Positions 1-9,100 of a stretch of 64,000 bases of DNA are shown in pieces. The stretch's first letter is position 1, and every line of letters starts with the position of its first letter. The notes beneath the pieces are model-generated. The model did not search any database and was not told the DNA's origin. It saw only the letters and a list, made by a program, of their open reading frames with translations. The position numbers were made by a program, and so were the translations under genes. Source of the DNA: SKKC01 sp046542845. Lineage in GTDB: Bacteria > Spirochaetota > Spirochaetia > DSM-27196 > SKKC01. The DNA lies in contig JBKHAN010000002.1 in assembly GCA_046542845.1 (NCBI GenBank), positions 1 to 64,000 of the forward strand, read 5' to 3'.

Positions 1-1061
1 AGCGGCGCGGTCCCGACCATTACGTACACGCGGTGGCCGTCACGGTGAAGAAAATGCGCATCCATTTGCTCCGCGACACCGGTACGCCGCCGCTCTATTG
101 CCTCGGTTATGAGCTGCTTTCCTTCATCATCCATGAAATCAGGAAGGGTTTTTCCCGATATCTCGTCGACTGAGTACCCGATCATGTCTGCCATAGGAGT
201 ATTTACGAAGGTAATGATGCCTTCGGCGTTGATCTGAATTATGCCTTCCTGAAGACTCTCAAGCATGGAACGATACTTCCGCTCGCTTGCCTGCAACGCG
301 TACAAGGTCCGCTTCTGTTCGGTGCGGTCCATTACCGTGGAAATCATGCGTTTTTGTCCGGGAATTGGTATATTCTGCGCGCGAATAATTCGTTCTTCGC
401 CGTCCCTGGTCGTAATGCGGACGTTATCCCAGATCATTTTACCGGGATCGCCAGTTGCAATATCATCCATGACCTTCGATCGGATCTGCGCCCGGTATTC
501 CGGGTCGGGATAGACCGCCTCGAAGAAGCGGTCGACATCGGCAATGACCTCAAACGGCCAGCCGTAGATCTGCTCAAACGCTCGGTTCAAGTAGTCTGAA
601 GTCCCGGACTGCAGGTCGGTTGTCGCAATGCCGACGGGCAGCACGTCGAGTACCGCCTCTATGAACTCCTTCCGCCGCGCCAGCCCGGTATGCGCTTCAA
701 AAAGTTGCAAGGCCATGCGTATCGATTCGAGAAGGACGAACTCTCCTGAGCTTTTCACCACGTAGCCGTAGCTGCTGACCGCCTGCACCCGTTCCACGAT
801 GTCCTGACCGGTGTGACTCGTCAGGAACACGACCGGCAGTTGTCGAAACGACAGAAGTGCTTCGGCCGTTTCGACGCCGTCGGGACCGCTTCCAAGGTCG
901 ATGTCCATGAGAACGAGGTCCAGGTCCTCGTGCGTGCGCGCGAGCTCAATGGCCTCGGCTCCGTTTTGTGCCGTCGTTACGGCGTAGCCGCGCGCTTCGA
1001 GAATGCGGCGCTCTGTGAGCGCTATAATCGGTTCGTCTTCCACAAGTAGAATCGTGTGCAT
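1..1061 (-). CDS. Response-regulator receiver / PAS sensor protein (partial, runs off left edge)
   Basis: I translated this frame by hand because it is open to the window edge. It begins MHTILLVEDEPIIALTERR, a classic receiver-domain start with the acidic pocket (E8/D9/E10). The phosphoacceptor is Asp53 in LVLMDIDLG, and a conserved Lys lies in GYVVKSSGEF. After about residue 120 there is a PAS domain (VLPVGIATTDLQSG, then EQIYGW), a PAC-like stretch ending MISTVMDRTEQKRTL, and a second PAS domain (YRSMLESLQEGIIQINAEG, then MIGYSVDEISG). The output domain lies beyond position 1. A histidine kinase is the usual continuation of this architecture in spirochaetes, but that is inference. No strong ribosome-binding site is visible before the ATG at 1061. 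It is transcribed away from the DUF5317/HD-GYP pair, whose last stop lies about 40 bases upstream. Confidence 0.85.
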   Translation of the reverse strand, partial: MHTILLVEDEPIIALTERRILEARGYAVTTAQNGAEAIELARTHEDLDLVLMDIDLGSGPDGVETAEALLSFRQLPVVFLTSHTGQDIVERVQAVSSYGYVVKSSGEFVLLESIRMALQLFEAHTGLARRKEFIEAVLDVLPVGIATTDLQSGTSDYLNRAFEQIYGWPFEVIADVDRFFEAVYPDPEYRAQIRSKVMDDIATGDPGKMIWDNVRITTRDGEERIIRAQNIPIPGQKRMISTVMDRTEQKRTLYALQASERKYRSMLESLQEGIIQINAEGIITFVNTPMADMIGYSVDEISGKTLPDFMDDEGKQLITEAIERRRTGVAEQMDAHFLHRDGHRVYVMVGTAP

Positions 1062-1102
1062 GTGTATAACGGAAAACTATTGCCTTCCTACGATATCACG
1101 TA

Positions 1103-1663
1103 TCATCGTTCAGGTGCAAATCTTTTCATGCCGGCTTGAATGATCCACGCGATTCCCACTGCAATAAGCACGTCACCTATGCTGAAGGCGGTAGCCAGCG
1201 GTACCCATTCCGGGACGAACAGGCGGTCGCCGAGCAGGTTCAGTCGTGTGGTGTCCGTCATGAGGCGCACGTTCGCAAGAGTGCCGTCCGACGAAGCAGC
1301 AAGCGCTTCGGCGGCGCCGAGCTCGCCTGCGCGCCGCAGGGCGTCCGGATCGGACGGCATGTACCCTCCGTTCACAGCAATGACGAGTATGTTCAGGAAA
1401 GCGCCTGGAAGCACCGGCCAGAGGCGGCTGATGTTCAGGAGCAGGAAAAGCCCGGCAAGGGTGTAACTCACAAGGTGAAGAACAGCGGTCGCTTCGTCGA
1501 CCACGACGGTACCGAGTATCCAGGGGAAAATGAGTATCTGTATAATAAGCGACAAGAACAGAACCCAGATCGCCGCGAATCGGAGCTCGGAGAGTTTGCC
1601 GGGCGTTCCTCCCCGGGCAAACCCTACGACGACACCAAGCAGTATTCCGGTTACGGGAATCAT
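1103..1663 (-). CDS. DUF5317 family integral membrane protein
   Basis: A 186-residue membrane protein with roughly five hydrophobic segments: an N-terminal helix (PVTGILLGVVVGFARGG), two central ones (IWVLFLSLIIQILIFPWIL and the LHLVSYTLAGLFLLLNI stretch), one around FLNILVIAVNGGYMPSDP, and a C-terminal one. The NGGYMPSDPDAL segment after a membrane helix is the hallmark I associate with DUF5317. Its biochemical role is unknown. The start codon overlaps the stop of the upstream HD-GYP gene by four bases (ATGA), so the two are almost certainly co-transcribed and translationally coupled. That suggests a role linked to the membrane-anchored HD-GYP signalling protein. Confidence 0.75.
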   Translation of the reverse strand: MIPVTGILLGVVVGFARGGTPGKLSELRFAAIWVLFLSLIIQILIFPWILGTVVVDEATAVLHLVSYTLAGLFLLLNISRLWPVLPGAFLNILVIAVNGGYMPSDPDALRRAGELGAAEALAASSDGTLANVRLMTDTTRLNLLGDRLFVPEWVPLATAFSIGDVLIAVGIAWIIQAGMKRFAPER

Positions 1664-2922
1664 GAGTCGGTCACCACGCGGCGGAAAAAAACCTCGACCA
1701 GTCGCGGGTCAAGGACGGTTCCCGCCATGTCGACCATTATGGCTTTCGCCTCTGCGGTGGTGTATTGCAACGGCTTCCCCTGCGGCGGGCGGTATGCGCG
1801 TTTCGTAGTCAACGCGCTGTATACGTCGGCCACGGCTACTACCCGTGCAGACAGCGGTATCGCCTCGCCGGCGAGTCCGTGGGGGTACCCCCCTCCGTTC
1901 CAGTGCTCGTGTTCGTGCAGCACGATCGGAATCACATGACGATAGATGCTCAAGTCCTGTATGATCTGCGCCCCTATCGTCGTGTGCGTTTTCATGGTCT
2001 CGTATTCTTCACTGGTCAGACCGCCGCGTTTATGCAGAATCGAGTCGGGAATCGCGATCTTGCCTATGTCGTGAATCGCGGCGCCCGCGCGTAGTGCGTC
2101 GAGCTCCTCGTCGGCCATACCGAGTACGGTACCAAGCTGCGCGGCGAGTTCTTCGACTTCGTCTGAATGGTCACCGGTATACTGGTCGCGCTGTTCGAGG
2201 AGGTCGGTGATTTTCTTGAAGGCCAGATGCGATTCGCGGCCGAGTTTCAGATAGCCTTGCACCGAATAGTGCACGAGCGCTATGGGCACGAACACGAGCC
2301 CGAGGCTGTAGGGCGAGTCCTGATACAGGGTGTACATGAGTATTGCGAGGACGCCCATGGTCATAAACTGAAGCGGAAGGCGCTTCGAGCCGATTCGCAT
2401 GACGGAGAAAAAGCGTTCATCCGAGGTCAGGGAGATGATGATGGCAACGAGGAACAGGTTCGCAATTGTATAGACGACGAAGGAGACCGACATCGCGAGG
2501 TAGGCGTGCGCGCTCAGCGGATCGCCCGCGGTGAACAGATCTAAGACCGCGGATGCGGCGGCGAGGCACAGCAGGATCTGCCCGACGTTGAACACCAGCA
2601 CGTCAACGTAGCGCCCTGGGCCTTTCTCAAGCGCGCCGCGTCGAAGGATAATCTCCGCCGGAACGGTCGACGCGACCGCGACCCACAGCGCGAAGGGAAG
2701 GCCGCCGATAAACAGAGACGCGAGGCTTATCGCCATATGAGTCGACAGGGCGTGGTGTGGAAGAATTTCGAGTTCGTAGATCTGCGCGAAAAACGACGCG
2801 ACGGTCAGCACTACAAAGGGCCACAGATACGCGCGAAGGTCGGCGTCCGGTGCGTGCACGATCAAAAGCGCAACGCTACCCGCGAGAATAAGCAGAAGAT
2901 AGACCCGAACACGTGTGAACAT
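1660..2922 (-). CDS. Membrane-anchored HD-GYP domain protein (probable cyclic-di-GMP phosphodiesterase)
   Basis: The 420-residue protein has an N-terminal half of about six to eight transmembrane helices (residues 5-225), probably sensory. A C-terminal HD-GYP domain covers about 235-415. The metal and catalytic signatures are intact: HDIGK at 284-288, the downstream TIGAQII helix, the HEHEHWNGGGYPHGL segment carrying the GYP triplet, and ARVVAVADVYSALT. Known HD-GYP proteins hydrolyse cyclic di-GMP (some hydrolyse related cyclic dinucleotides), so this is likely a phosphodiesterase at the inner membrane. It is first in a two-gene operon with the DUF5317 protein. A candidate promoter places the transcription start at or next to the ATG, and there is no Shine-Dalgarno sequence. 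Confidence 0.88.
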   Translation of the reverse strand: MFTRVRVYLLLILAGSVALLIVHAPDADLRAYLWPFVVLTVASFFAQIYELEILPHHALSTHMAISLASLFIGGLPFALWVAVASTVPAEIILRRGALEKGPGRYVDVLVFNVGQILLCLAAASAVLDLFTAGDPLSAHAYLAMSVSFVVYTIANLFLVAIIISLTSDERFFSVMRIGSKRLPLQFMTMGVLAILMYTLYQDSPYSLGLVFVPIALVHYSVQGYLKLGRESHLAFKKITDLLEQRDQYTGDHSDEVEELAAQLGTVLGMADEELDALRAGAAIHDIGKIAIPDSILHKRGGLTSEEYETMKTHTTIGAQIIQDLSIYRHVIPIVLHEHEHWNGGGYPHGLAGEAIPLSARVVAVADVYSALTTKRAYRPPQGKPLQYTTAEAKAIMVDMAGTVLDPRLVEVFFRRVVTDS

Positions 2923-2928
2923 CGGCAG

Positions 2929-2957
2929 ATGCTACCACGGACTCGCGGGTGCGACAA
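2929..2957 (-). promoter_or_regulatory. Candidate sigma-70 promoter of the HD-GYP gene
   Basis: On the minus strand a -35 TTGTCG (2957-2952) is separated by 17 bases from a -10 TAGCAT (2934-2929). The start ATG at 2922 lies six bases after the -10 box, so the mRNA would be leaderless or nearly so. Confidence 0.4.
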
Positions 2958-2987
2958 TCTTATGTTACGGGCAGGAAATCAAAAGCG

Positions 2988-3025
2988 AAAAAAAATGGCG
3001 CGATGCTGAAATATTGCCCGCGCCA
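2988..3025 (-). terminator. Rho-independent terminator of the 48-residue membrane peptide gene
   Basis: On the minus strand a 7-bp stem TGGCGCG/CGCGCCA (arms 3025-3019 and 3002-2996, 16-base loop) is followed directly by eight T residues (2995-2988). It lies 34 bases after the stop of the small gene at 3059, so it isolates that gene from the HD-GYP gene. Confidence 0.7.
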
Positions 3026-3058
3026 CTTACGGAGATTTTTACAGAGTGTCGGACGCGA

Positions 3059-3205
3059 TCAACCGGTCCACTTATTCGAGGCAACAAGAACCATGGCGAT
3101 ACTCGCGATGGTAATAAGGGTAAACAGAAAGCGAGGACCGAATTTTCTGGTGATCCCGTCCGTTACGCGTTCGGCAGCCTTGTCAGCATATCCTGTCCAC
3201 TTCAT
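3059..3205 (-). CDS. Small single-pass membrane protein, 48 residues
   Basis: The protein has a basic/polar N-terminal part (MKWTGYADKAAERVTDGITR) followed by one hydrophobic helix, roughly residues 26-43 (FLFTLITIASIAMVLVAS). I chose the ATG at 3205 because GGGAGG (3217-3212) sits six bases upstream. A longer frame back to 3289 has no such site and adds unlike sequence. A Rho-independent terminator follows, so this looks like a stand-alone transcription unit. The pentamer KWTG occurs both near the N-terminus and at the very C-terminus, a curiosity of unknown meaning. I do not recognise a family. Small membrane peptides of this kind often modulate membrane complexes or envelope stress, but nothing here specifies that. 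Confidence 0.65.
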   Translation of the reverse strand: MKWTGYADKAAERVTDGITRKFGPRFLFTLITIASIAMVLVASNKWTG

Positions 3206-3406
3206 GAAAAACCTCCCGATTTCTCTTTTTTGCTGCATATCTACGTTTGTAGCAATGCAACTTCGAATAATGTACCTGAAAGATAGCATAGAAACAGGAC
3301 GGCGTCAAATGCATATTTATGGTATCAACTACATTATCGCAGTTTTTTCGTGTTGAGGTGAGTAAAAATGGCAGGTAATACAACAATATGGCCCCGGCGG
3401 CCGGGC
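3206..3406. other. Non-coding gap between the small membrane gene and the LON-domain gene
   Basis: About 200 bases, AT-richer than the surroundings. It carries the ribosome-binding site and presumably the promoter of the 48-residue membrane protein (minus strand). No convincing gene, RNA or repeat is visible. Confidence 0.5.
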
Positions 3407-4045
3407 TTACGGGCCGAAGGCGTCGGGAATGTGTCCGTTGGTGCCGATTATTTCGCGTATGCGCCTGTTCAGGCGGAGGCGTTCGAGTGTTCCCTCGAGC
3501 GCTTCCACGCAGCGCTGCAGTCGCTCCCGCGTAGAGGAAATCTCAAGGAGGCGTTGTTTCTCGTGAGCTTCGAAGGCGTCCGTACCGGCGATCAGGAACG
3601 AGAGCGCGGTTGCGTCAAGCGACTCGAGCGTTACCATGTCGATGCTTCGCTCACCGAGATCCACGAAGGCCCGCAGGCGTTCAATCGCTTCATCGCGCAG
3701 ATCGCTCAGATCATCGTCTATGTCAGAATCCGTATAGCGTTTGATGCGGGCCTGCATGTACGCAGCGCTTGTATCCATTTCTTCTACGCGGAATCGATCG
3801 GTCCCCACGGTAATGATATCGAGACGACCGTCATCGTAGGTCTTGAGTATCTGCTCTATACGCGCCAGACACCCGCGGCTCCTGAGTTTCGTGCCATCGT
3901 AAAACAACACCCCGAACTCGACGTTGTCGTCGAGGCAGCGCGCAACCATATCCTTGTAGCGATCCTCAAATATGTGGAGCGGAAGCGGGAGACCGGGAAG
4001 AAGGACCAGGCCAAGCGGAAATATCGGTAGCGTTTCGTCACTCAT
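3407..4045 (-). CDS. LON-substrate-binding-domain (ATP-dependent protease N-terminal domain-like) protein
   Basis: A 212-residue protein starting MSDETLPIFPLGLVLLPG followed by LPLHIFEDRYKDMV. This is the signature of the LON N-terminal substrate-binding (PUA-like) domain, here free-standing without ATPase or protease. The conserved interior GRLDIITVGTDRFRVEE is present. The C-terminal 70 residues are helical. Stand-alone LON-NTD proteins are widespread in bacteria, and their role is not settled; substrate capture or an accessory to proteolysis is suspected. The start ATG at 4045 has no Shine-Dalgarno sequence and lies 11 bases after a good -10 box. The gene is divergent from the glgE operon. 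Confidence 0.85.
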   Translation of the reverse strand: MSDETLPIFPLGLVLLPGLPLPLHIFEDRYKDMVARCLDDNVEFGVLFYDGTKLRSRGCLARIEQILKTYDDGRLDIITVGTDRFRVEEMDTSAAYMQARIKRYTDSDIDDDLSDLRDEAIERLRAFVDLGERSIDMVTLESLDATALSFLIAGTDAFEAHEKQRLLEISSTRERLQRCVEALEGTLERLRLNRRIREIIGTNGHIPDAFGP

Positions 4046-4056
4046 GGTATCCCGAA

Positions 4057-4086
4057 AGTATCACGAAAGACCCGGGTCCGGGTCAA
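4057..4086 (-). promoter_or_regulatory. Candidate promoter of the LON-domain gene
   Basis: Minus strand: -35 TTGACC (4086-4081), 18-base spacer, -10 GATACT (4062-4057). The predicted transcript would begin about four bases before the ATG. The spacer coincides with an inverted repeat at 4069-4084. Confidence 0.5.
4069..4084. repeat. Short inverted repeat between the divergent LON-domain and glgE genes
   Basis: GACCCG (4069-4074) and CGGGTC (4079-4084) flank GGTC. The element lies between the -35 and -10 of the LON-domain promoter and just upstream of glgE, so it could be an operator. No protein is known to bind it. Confidence 0.35.
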
Positions 4087-4139
4087 GCTTGAACAGCCGC
4101 CGGAATACTTATAGCCTTGTGCAGAGGAGTACAATACCC

Positions 4140-6149
4140 ATGACCGAAGATGGACGGGCACGCACGATTATCGAGAACATACACCCTCTCGTCGACGGAG
4201 GACGCTTTTGCGCAAAGCACGTCGCCGGACGGCCGCTTCGCGTAAGCGCGCATATATTCTGCGACGGCCATGACTTCGTTGCAGCAGAGCTTTCCTTCCG
4301 CCGCAGCGGGTCCGGACACAAAGGGTCGGCGCACACCGTCGCTATGGAGCCGGGCGACAACGATCTTTTTACCGCGTCGTTTATTCCGGAACAGATCGGT
4401 GCATGGGAGTTTACGATTACCGCCTGGGTGGATCATCCTTCGACGCTGTGCCATGCCATACAGAAAAAGCACGCTGCAGGGGTCGACTATTCTCTTGACG
4501 CGCAGGAGCTCGCGGAATGGTGTACGAAAGCATCCGCTGCTGTACGCGGGCGGTCAGCTGCCGCCGGACAGGCTCGCACGGTACTCAAGGAGGCACAGGG
4601 GGTGTTCAGCGCGTGTACCACGAACCATCCCTCAGACGAGGCGGATCGGCTCGTGCGCGATTCCAAACTCAAGGCAGCACTTTTTGCCCACGCCCCCAGG
4701 CGCTGGCCGACACAGGTTCGAGAACCGATTCGAGTCATCGTCGACCGGGCGCGAGCCGGGTTCAGTGCATGGTACGAGCTCTTTCCCCGCTCGACGGCTC
4801 AGGCGACGCAACACGGGACGTTTCGAGACGTTATCGAGCGACTCGCATACGTACGCGATCTCGGGTTTGATATCCTGTATCTCCCTCCGATACATCCGAT
4901 TGGTACGGTACACCGAAAAGGACGGAACAATTCGCTGCACCCCGGTCCGGACGATCCGGGTTCACCGTGGGCTATCGGCAGCAGTCTCGGCGGACATACC
5001 TCCGTCCACCCCGAGCTTGGTACGATCGACGATTTCGATGCCCTGGTCAAAGCGGTACAGGAACACGACATGGAGCTGGCACTCGACATTGCCTTTCAAT
5101 GTGCTCCTGATCATCCCTGGGTAACGGAGCACCCGGAGTGGTTCAATACGCGCCCGGACGGGTCGATCGCGTATGCTGAAAACCCGCCGAAGAAATACGA
5201 AGATATCTACCCGCTCAACTTCGAGTCGGACGACTGGAAGGGCTTATGGGAAGCGCTCCGGGACGTGTTTGTCTTCTGGATAGAGCGCGGTGTGCACGTG
5301 TTCCGGGTCGATAATCCCCACACAAAAGCCTTCGCCTTCTGGGAATGGTGTATCGCCGATCTCAAGGAGCGATGGCCCGACCTGATTTTTCTGAGCGAGG
5401 CTTTCGCGAGGCCGAACATCATGTACCGGCTTTCGAAGCTCGGGTTTACCCACGGGTACACCTACTTCACGTGGCGCAACAGTCCCGAAGAGTTTCGCAC
5501 GTACATGAACGAACTCACCTCCCCGCCGGTCTCCGAGTTCTTCCGGCCCAACTTCTGGCCGAATACACCGGACATTCTGCACGAGGTACTTCAGACCGGC
5601 GGGCGTGCCGCGTTTATTGCCAGGCTCGTGCTGGCAGCCACGCTCAGCTCGAACTACGGTATCTACGGGCCGGCGTTCGAGCTGCTCGAACACGTGCCCC
5701 GGGAACCGGGAAGCGAAGAATACCTTCATTCCGAGAAGTACGAGATTCGCAACTGGGATCTGAATGCTCCGCACTCCATACGTGAAATCGTTACCCTGGT
5801 GAATCGACTTCGGCGGGGGCACCCGGCCCTGCAGCACAACGATGGACTTGCCTTCCATACCTGTGACAATCCCGCTCTGCTCTGCTACTCTAAAATTGAT
5901 CGGGACCGCGGTGATCTCGTGTTCGTTGTGGTCAACTTCGACTTTTCGCACACACAGAGCGGCTGGGTCGAATTCTCTCCGGCCGCCGTTGCCCTTGGAC
6001 ACGCCGGTCCGTTCGGGCTCAGGGATATCATGACAGGAAACGAGTACATCTGGCGCGAAGCGTGGAACTTCGTCATGCTTGACCCGGCTACCATGCCTGT
6101 ACACATATTCACCACCAACGTTCCCGGCTTTACCCGCACAAGGACTTAA
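4140..6149 (+). CDS. glgE: Alpha-1,4-glucan:maltose-1-phosphate maltosyltransferase
   Basis: GlgE extends alpha-1,4-glucans with maltosyl units from maltose-1-phosphate. This GH13_3 homologue has 669 residues, a normal length. An N-terminal beta-domain (ARTIIENIHPLVDGGRF onward) is followed by a helical insert and the (beta/alpha)8 barrel, which starts near VIVDRARAGFSAWYELFPRS. The nucleophile is Asp391 in FRVDNPHTK and the general acid is Glu420 in LSEAF. These sit three residues from the D394/E423 pair of the Streptomyces coelicolor enzyme. The ATG at 4140 is preceded by AGAGGAG (4122-4128); frames opening further upstream add unrelated sequence. It is the first gene of a four-gene operon with treS-mak, treZ and GH57, so its substrate is supplied by the next gene product. 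The intergenic distance to the next gene is three bases. Confidence 0.95.
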   Translation: MTEDGRARTIIENIHPLVDGGRFCAKHVAGRPLRVSAHIFCDGHDFVAAELSFRRSGSGHKGSAHTVAMEPGDNDLFTASFIPEQIGAWEFTITAWVDHPSTLCHAIQKKHAAGVDYSLDAQELAEWCTKASAAVRGRSAAAGQARTVLKEAQGVFSACTTNHPSDEADRLVRDSKLKAALFAHAPRRWPTQVREPIRVIVDRARAGFSAWYELFPRSTAQATQHGTFRDVIERLAYVRDLGFDILYLPPIHPIGTVHRKGRNNSLHPGPDDPGSPWAIGSSLGGHTSVHPELGTIDDFDALVKAVQEHDMELALDIAFQCAPDHPWVTEHPEWFNTRPDGSIAYAENPPKKYEDIYPLNFESDDWKGLWEALRDVFVFWIERGVHVFRVDNPHTKAFAFWEWCIADLKERWPDLIFLSEAFARPNIMYRLSKLGFTHGYTYFTWRNSPEEFRTYMNELTSPPVSEFFRPNFWPNTPDILHEVLQTGGRAAFIARLVLAATLSSNYGIYGPAFELLEHVPREPGSEEYLHSEKYEIRNWDLNAPHSIREIVTLVNRLRRGHPALQHNDGLAFHTCDNPALLCYSKIDRDRGDLVFVVVNFDFSHTQSGWVEFSPAAVALGHAGPFGLRDIMTGNEYIWREAWNFVMLDPATMPVHIFTTNVPGFTRTRT

Positions 6150-6152
6150 CGA

Positions 6153-9100
6153 ATGACTCGAACGAACGACTGGTACAAGGACGCGGTAATATATGAGCTG
6201 CATGTCCGCGCATTTGCCGACTCGACCGGGGACGGTATGGGTGACTTCCAGGGGCTGACCGGCAAACTCGACTATCTTGCCGACCTCGGGGTTTCCGCGC
6301 TGTGGCTGCTTCCGTTCTATCCTTCGCCCTGGTTTGATGATGGCTACGACATCAGTGATTACACGCAGGTTCATCCGGCGTACGGAACGCTTCAGGACTT
6401 CAAGCGTTTTCTGAAAGAAGCGCACAAGCGCGACATGCAGGTAATTACGGAGCTGGTCATTAATCACACCTCGAACCAGCACCCCTGGTTTGAACGCGCC
6501 CGACGGGCAAAACCCGGTACGAAGTATCGTAACTATTATGTGTGGAGCGATTCCCCGGATAAGTACAGCGACGCCCGGATTATTTTCAAGGATACCGAGA
6601 CCAGTAACTGGGCCTGGGATCCCGTGGCGAAGGCGTATTACTGGCATCGCTTCTATTCAAACCAGCCCGATCTGAACTTCGATAACATTGAGGTACAGAA
6701 CGCGGTGCTCAAGGTCCTCGATTTCTGGTTTAATATGGGTGTCGATGGTTTGCGTCTGGATGCGGTTCCCTATCTGTTCGAGCGGGATGGAACCAATTGT
6801 GAAAACCTCCCCGAGACGCACGCGTTTCTGAAGAAAATGCGCGCTCACGTAGATGCGAACCACCCCGGCGGTATGCTCCTCGCCGAAGCCAACCAGTGGC
6901 CGGAAGACTCGGTCAAGTATTTCGGCGACGACGACGAGTGCCATATGAGCTTCCATTTCCCGCTGATGCCCCGCCTTTTCATGGGGGTGCGCCGGGAAGA
7001 CCGCTTTCCGATTATCGATATACTCGAACAGACCCCGGAGATCCCGCCTTCGGCGCAGTGGGGAATCTTTCTGCGAAACCACGACGAACTCACGCTGGAA
7101 ATGGTCACCGACGAAGAGCGCGACTATATGTATCAGGTGTACGCGCGCGACCCGAGACATCGACTGAATGTCGGCATACGCCGGAGGCTTGCTCCACTGC
7201 TGGACAACGATCGCAGACTCATCGAACTGCTGAACGTATTGCTCATGTCGCTGCCAGGCACTCCGGTGCTGTACTATGGCGACGAAATCGGGATGGGAGA
7301 CAACGTCTATCTCGGTGATCGGGACGGGGTGCGCACGCCCATGCAGTGGAACCCCGATCGTAACGCGGGGTTCTCGGCAGCGAATCCACAAAGGCTCTAT
7401 CTGCCCGTCAACATAGATCCTGAATATCACTACGAAAGCATAAACGTCGCGACGCAGCAGGAGAATTCGAGTTCGCTTCTGTGGTGGATGAAGCGCCTTC
7501 TTGCAACGCGCAAACGCTACAGAGCGTTCAGTCGCGGTCGACTGACCTTCGTGCAGTCGAACAACACACATGTCCTGAGCTACCTCCGTGAAACCGAGGA
7601 AGAGACGCTTCTCTGCATCATAAACCTGTCGCGGCACGTGCAGATGGTCGATCTCGATCTGCGAGATCACGCGGGTTCCCAACTGCTCGAAGTCTTTGGA
7701 CAAAACGAGTTCAACCGTATTCCTGACGAAGACTTTGTCCTTACAATTGGCGGCTACGATTATTTCTGGTTCGAACTGATTGCGCCGGCTGAACACCGCG
7801 GTTCGGGTGGTACCCGGGACAGCGGCCTTACCATAGGCAAGACCGACTGGAAGCGCATGTCTCCGCGTCTTCGCGACGATCTCGGCTCGCGCATACTCCC
7901 CTCTTACGTGCAGTCCTGCAGGTGGTTTCGCAGTAAAAGCCGTAAGGTTCGTCGAACGACCATCAGTGATTTCATGGTGCTCGGTGAGAGCAAGGTGTGT
8001 ATTCTTACCTACGAGTATGCGGACCGGGACGCAGAGCACTATCAGATTCCTCTCGCGATCGCTACCGACGAGCATGCCGACTACCTCGACAGTCACGTCC
8101 CGGAAGCGATTATCGCTCCGGTTCATTTCGGCGGCGCGGAAGGATACCTCTACGACGCAACCTTTTCCCCGGAGTTTCGCGCGGCGCTGCTTGAACTCCT
8201 GCTGCGAAAGCGCAAGATCAAGAGCAGTACGGGGGAACTTATTGGCCGTACCCCGAATCGCAGTCGCGCGCCTGAGGAGGCGCTCCGCGAGAGCAAGGTC
8301 CTCGGAGTCGAACAGTCGAATACGTCCATCATCTATGGAAACAGTCTGTTTCTGAAACTGTACCGGAAACTCGAACCGGGGGAGAATCCGGATGTCGAAC
8401 TTATTCGCAAACTCAGCGCAACAGCTACGGCGAAAGGTCTTGTCCCGACCTATCGCGGGCACCTGTCGTACGAGCGGTCCGCCAGGAACGGCGGCACGTC
8501 GGCGGCGGGTCTTATGGTCGACCTTGTTGCCAATGAGGGCGATGCATGGGCCTTTACCCGAAATGCGGTGGACCGCTACCTCGAGTTTATGCTCAGTTCG
8601 TCGGTGACTCCGGAGCAGGCCGCCCCGAAGCAGAAGAGTATTTTTGACTCTGTCGACGGGCAGCTGACACACCCCTTCATTGACGCGATAGACGGGTACT
8701 TTCTCGAGATGATACGCACGCTCGGCCGGCAGACGGCTGAACTCCATAAAGCGCTGAGCTCTATCGGGAGCGACGATCAATCATCGCCCGAAGCGTTCAG
8801 CCTTCTGTATCAACGGGGAATGTATCAAAGCTCGCGGGCGCTTCTGAAGCAGGTACTGCAACGCGTTCGCAAGGCGGTCAGGAAAGTGGACGAAACTTCA
8901 GCAACTCAACTGGAATATATCCTTGCCCACGAGAGTGAGGTCGTCGAACGGCTCAGTCGCATTCGCGATCACAAAATCGATGCGCAGAAGGCGCGGGTGC
9001 ACGGCGATTACCACCTCGGACAGGTGCTTTTTACCGGGCGTGACTTCGTCATAATCGACATGGAAGGAGAGCCGGCGCGCCCGATTTCGGAACGACGACT

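Noticed and set aside
5244..6647. 467-codon open frame on the minus strand across the glgE-treS junction
   Set aside because: Antisense to two well-defined catalytic domains, with no motif of its own.
6657..8780. 707-codon open frame on the minus strand inside treS-mak
   Set aside because: Antisense to the TreS catalytic core and linker; no start signal and no family resemblance.
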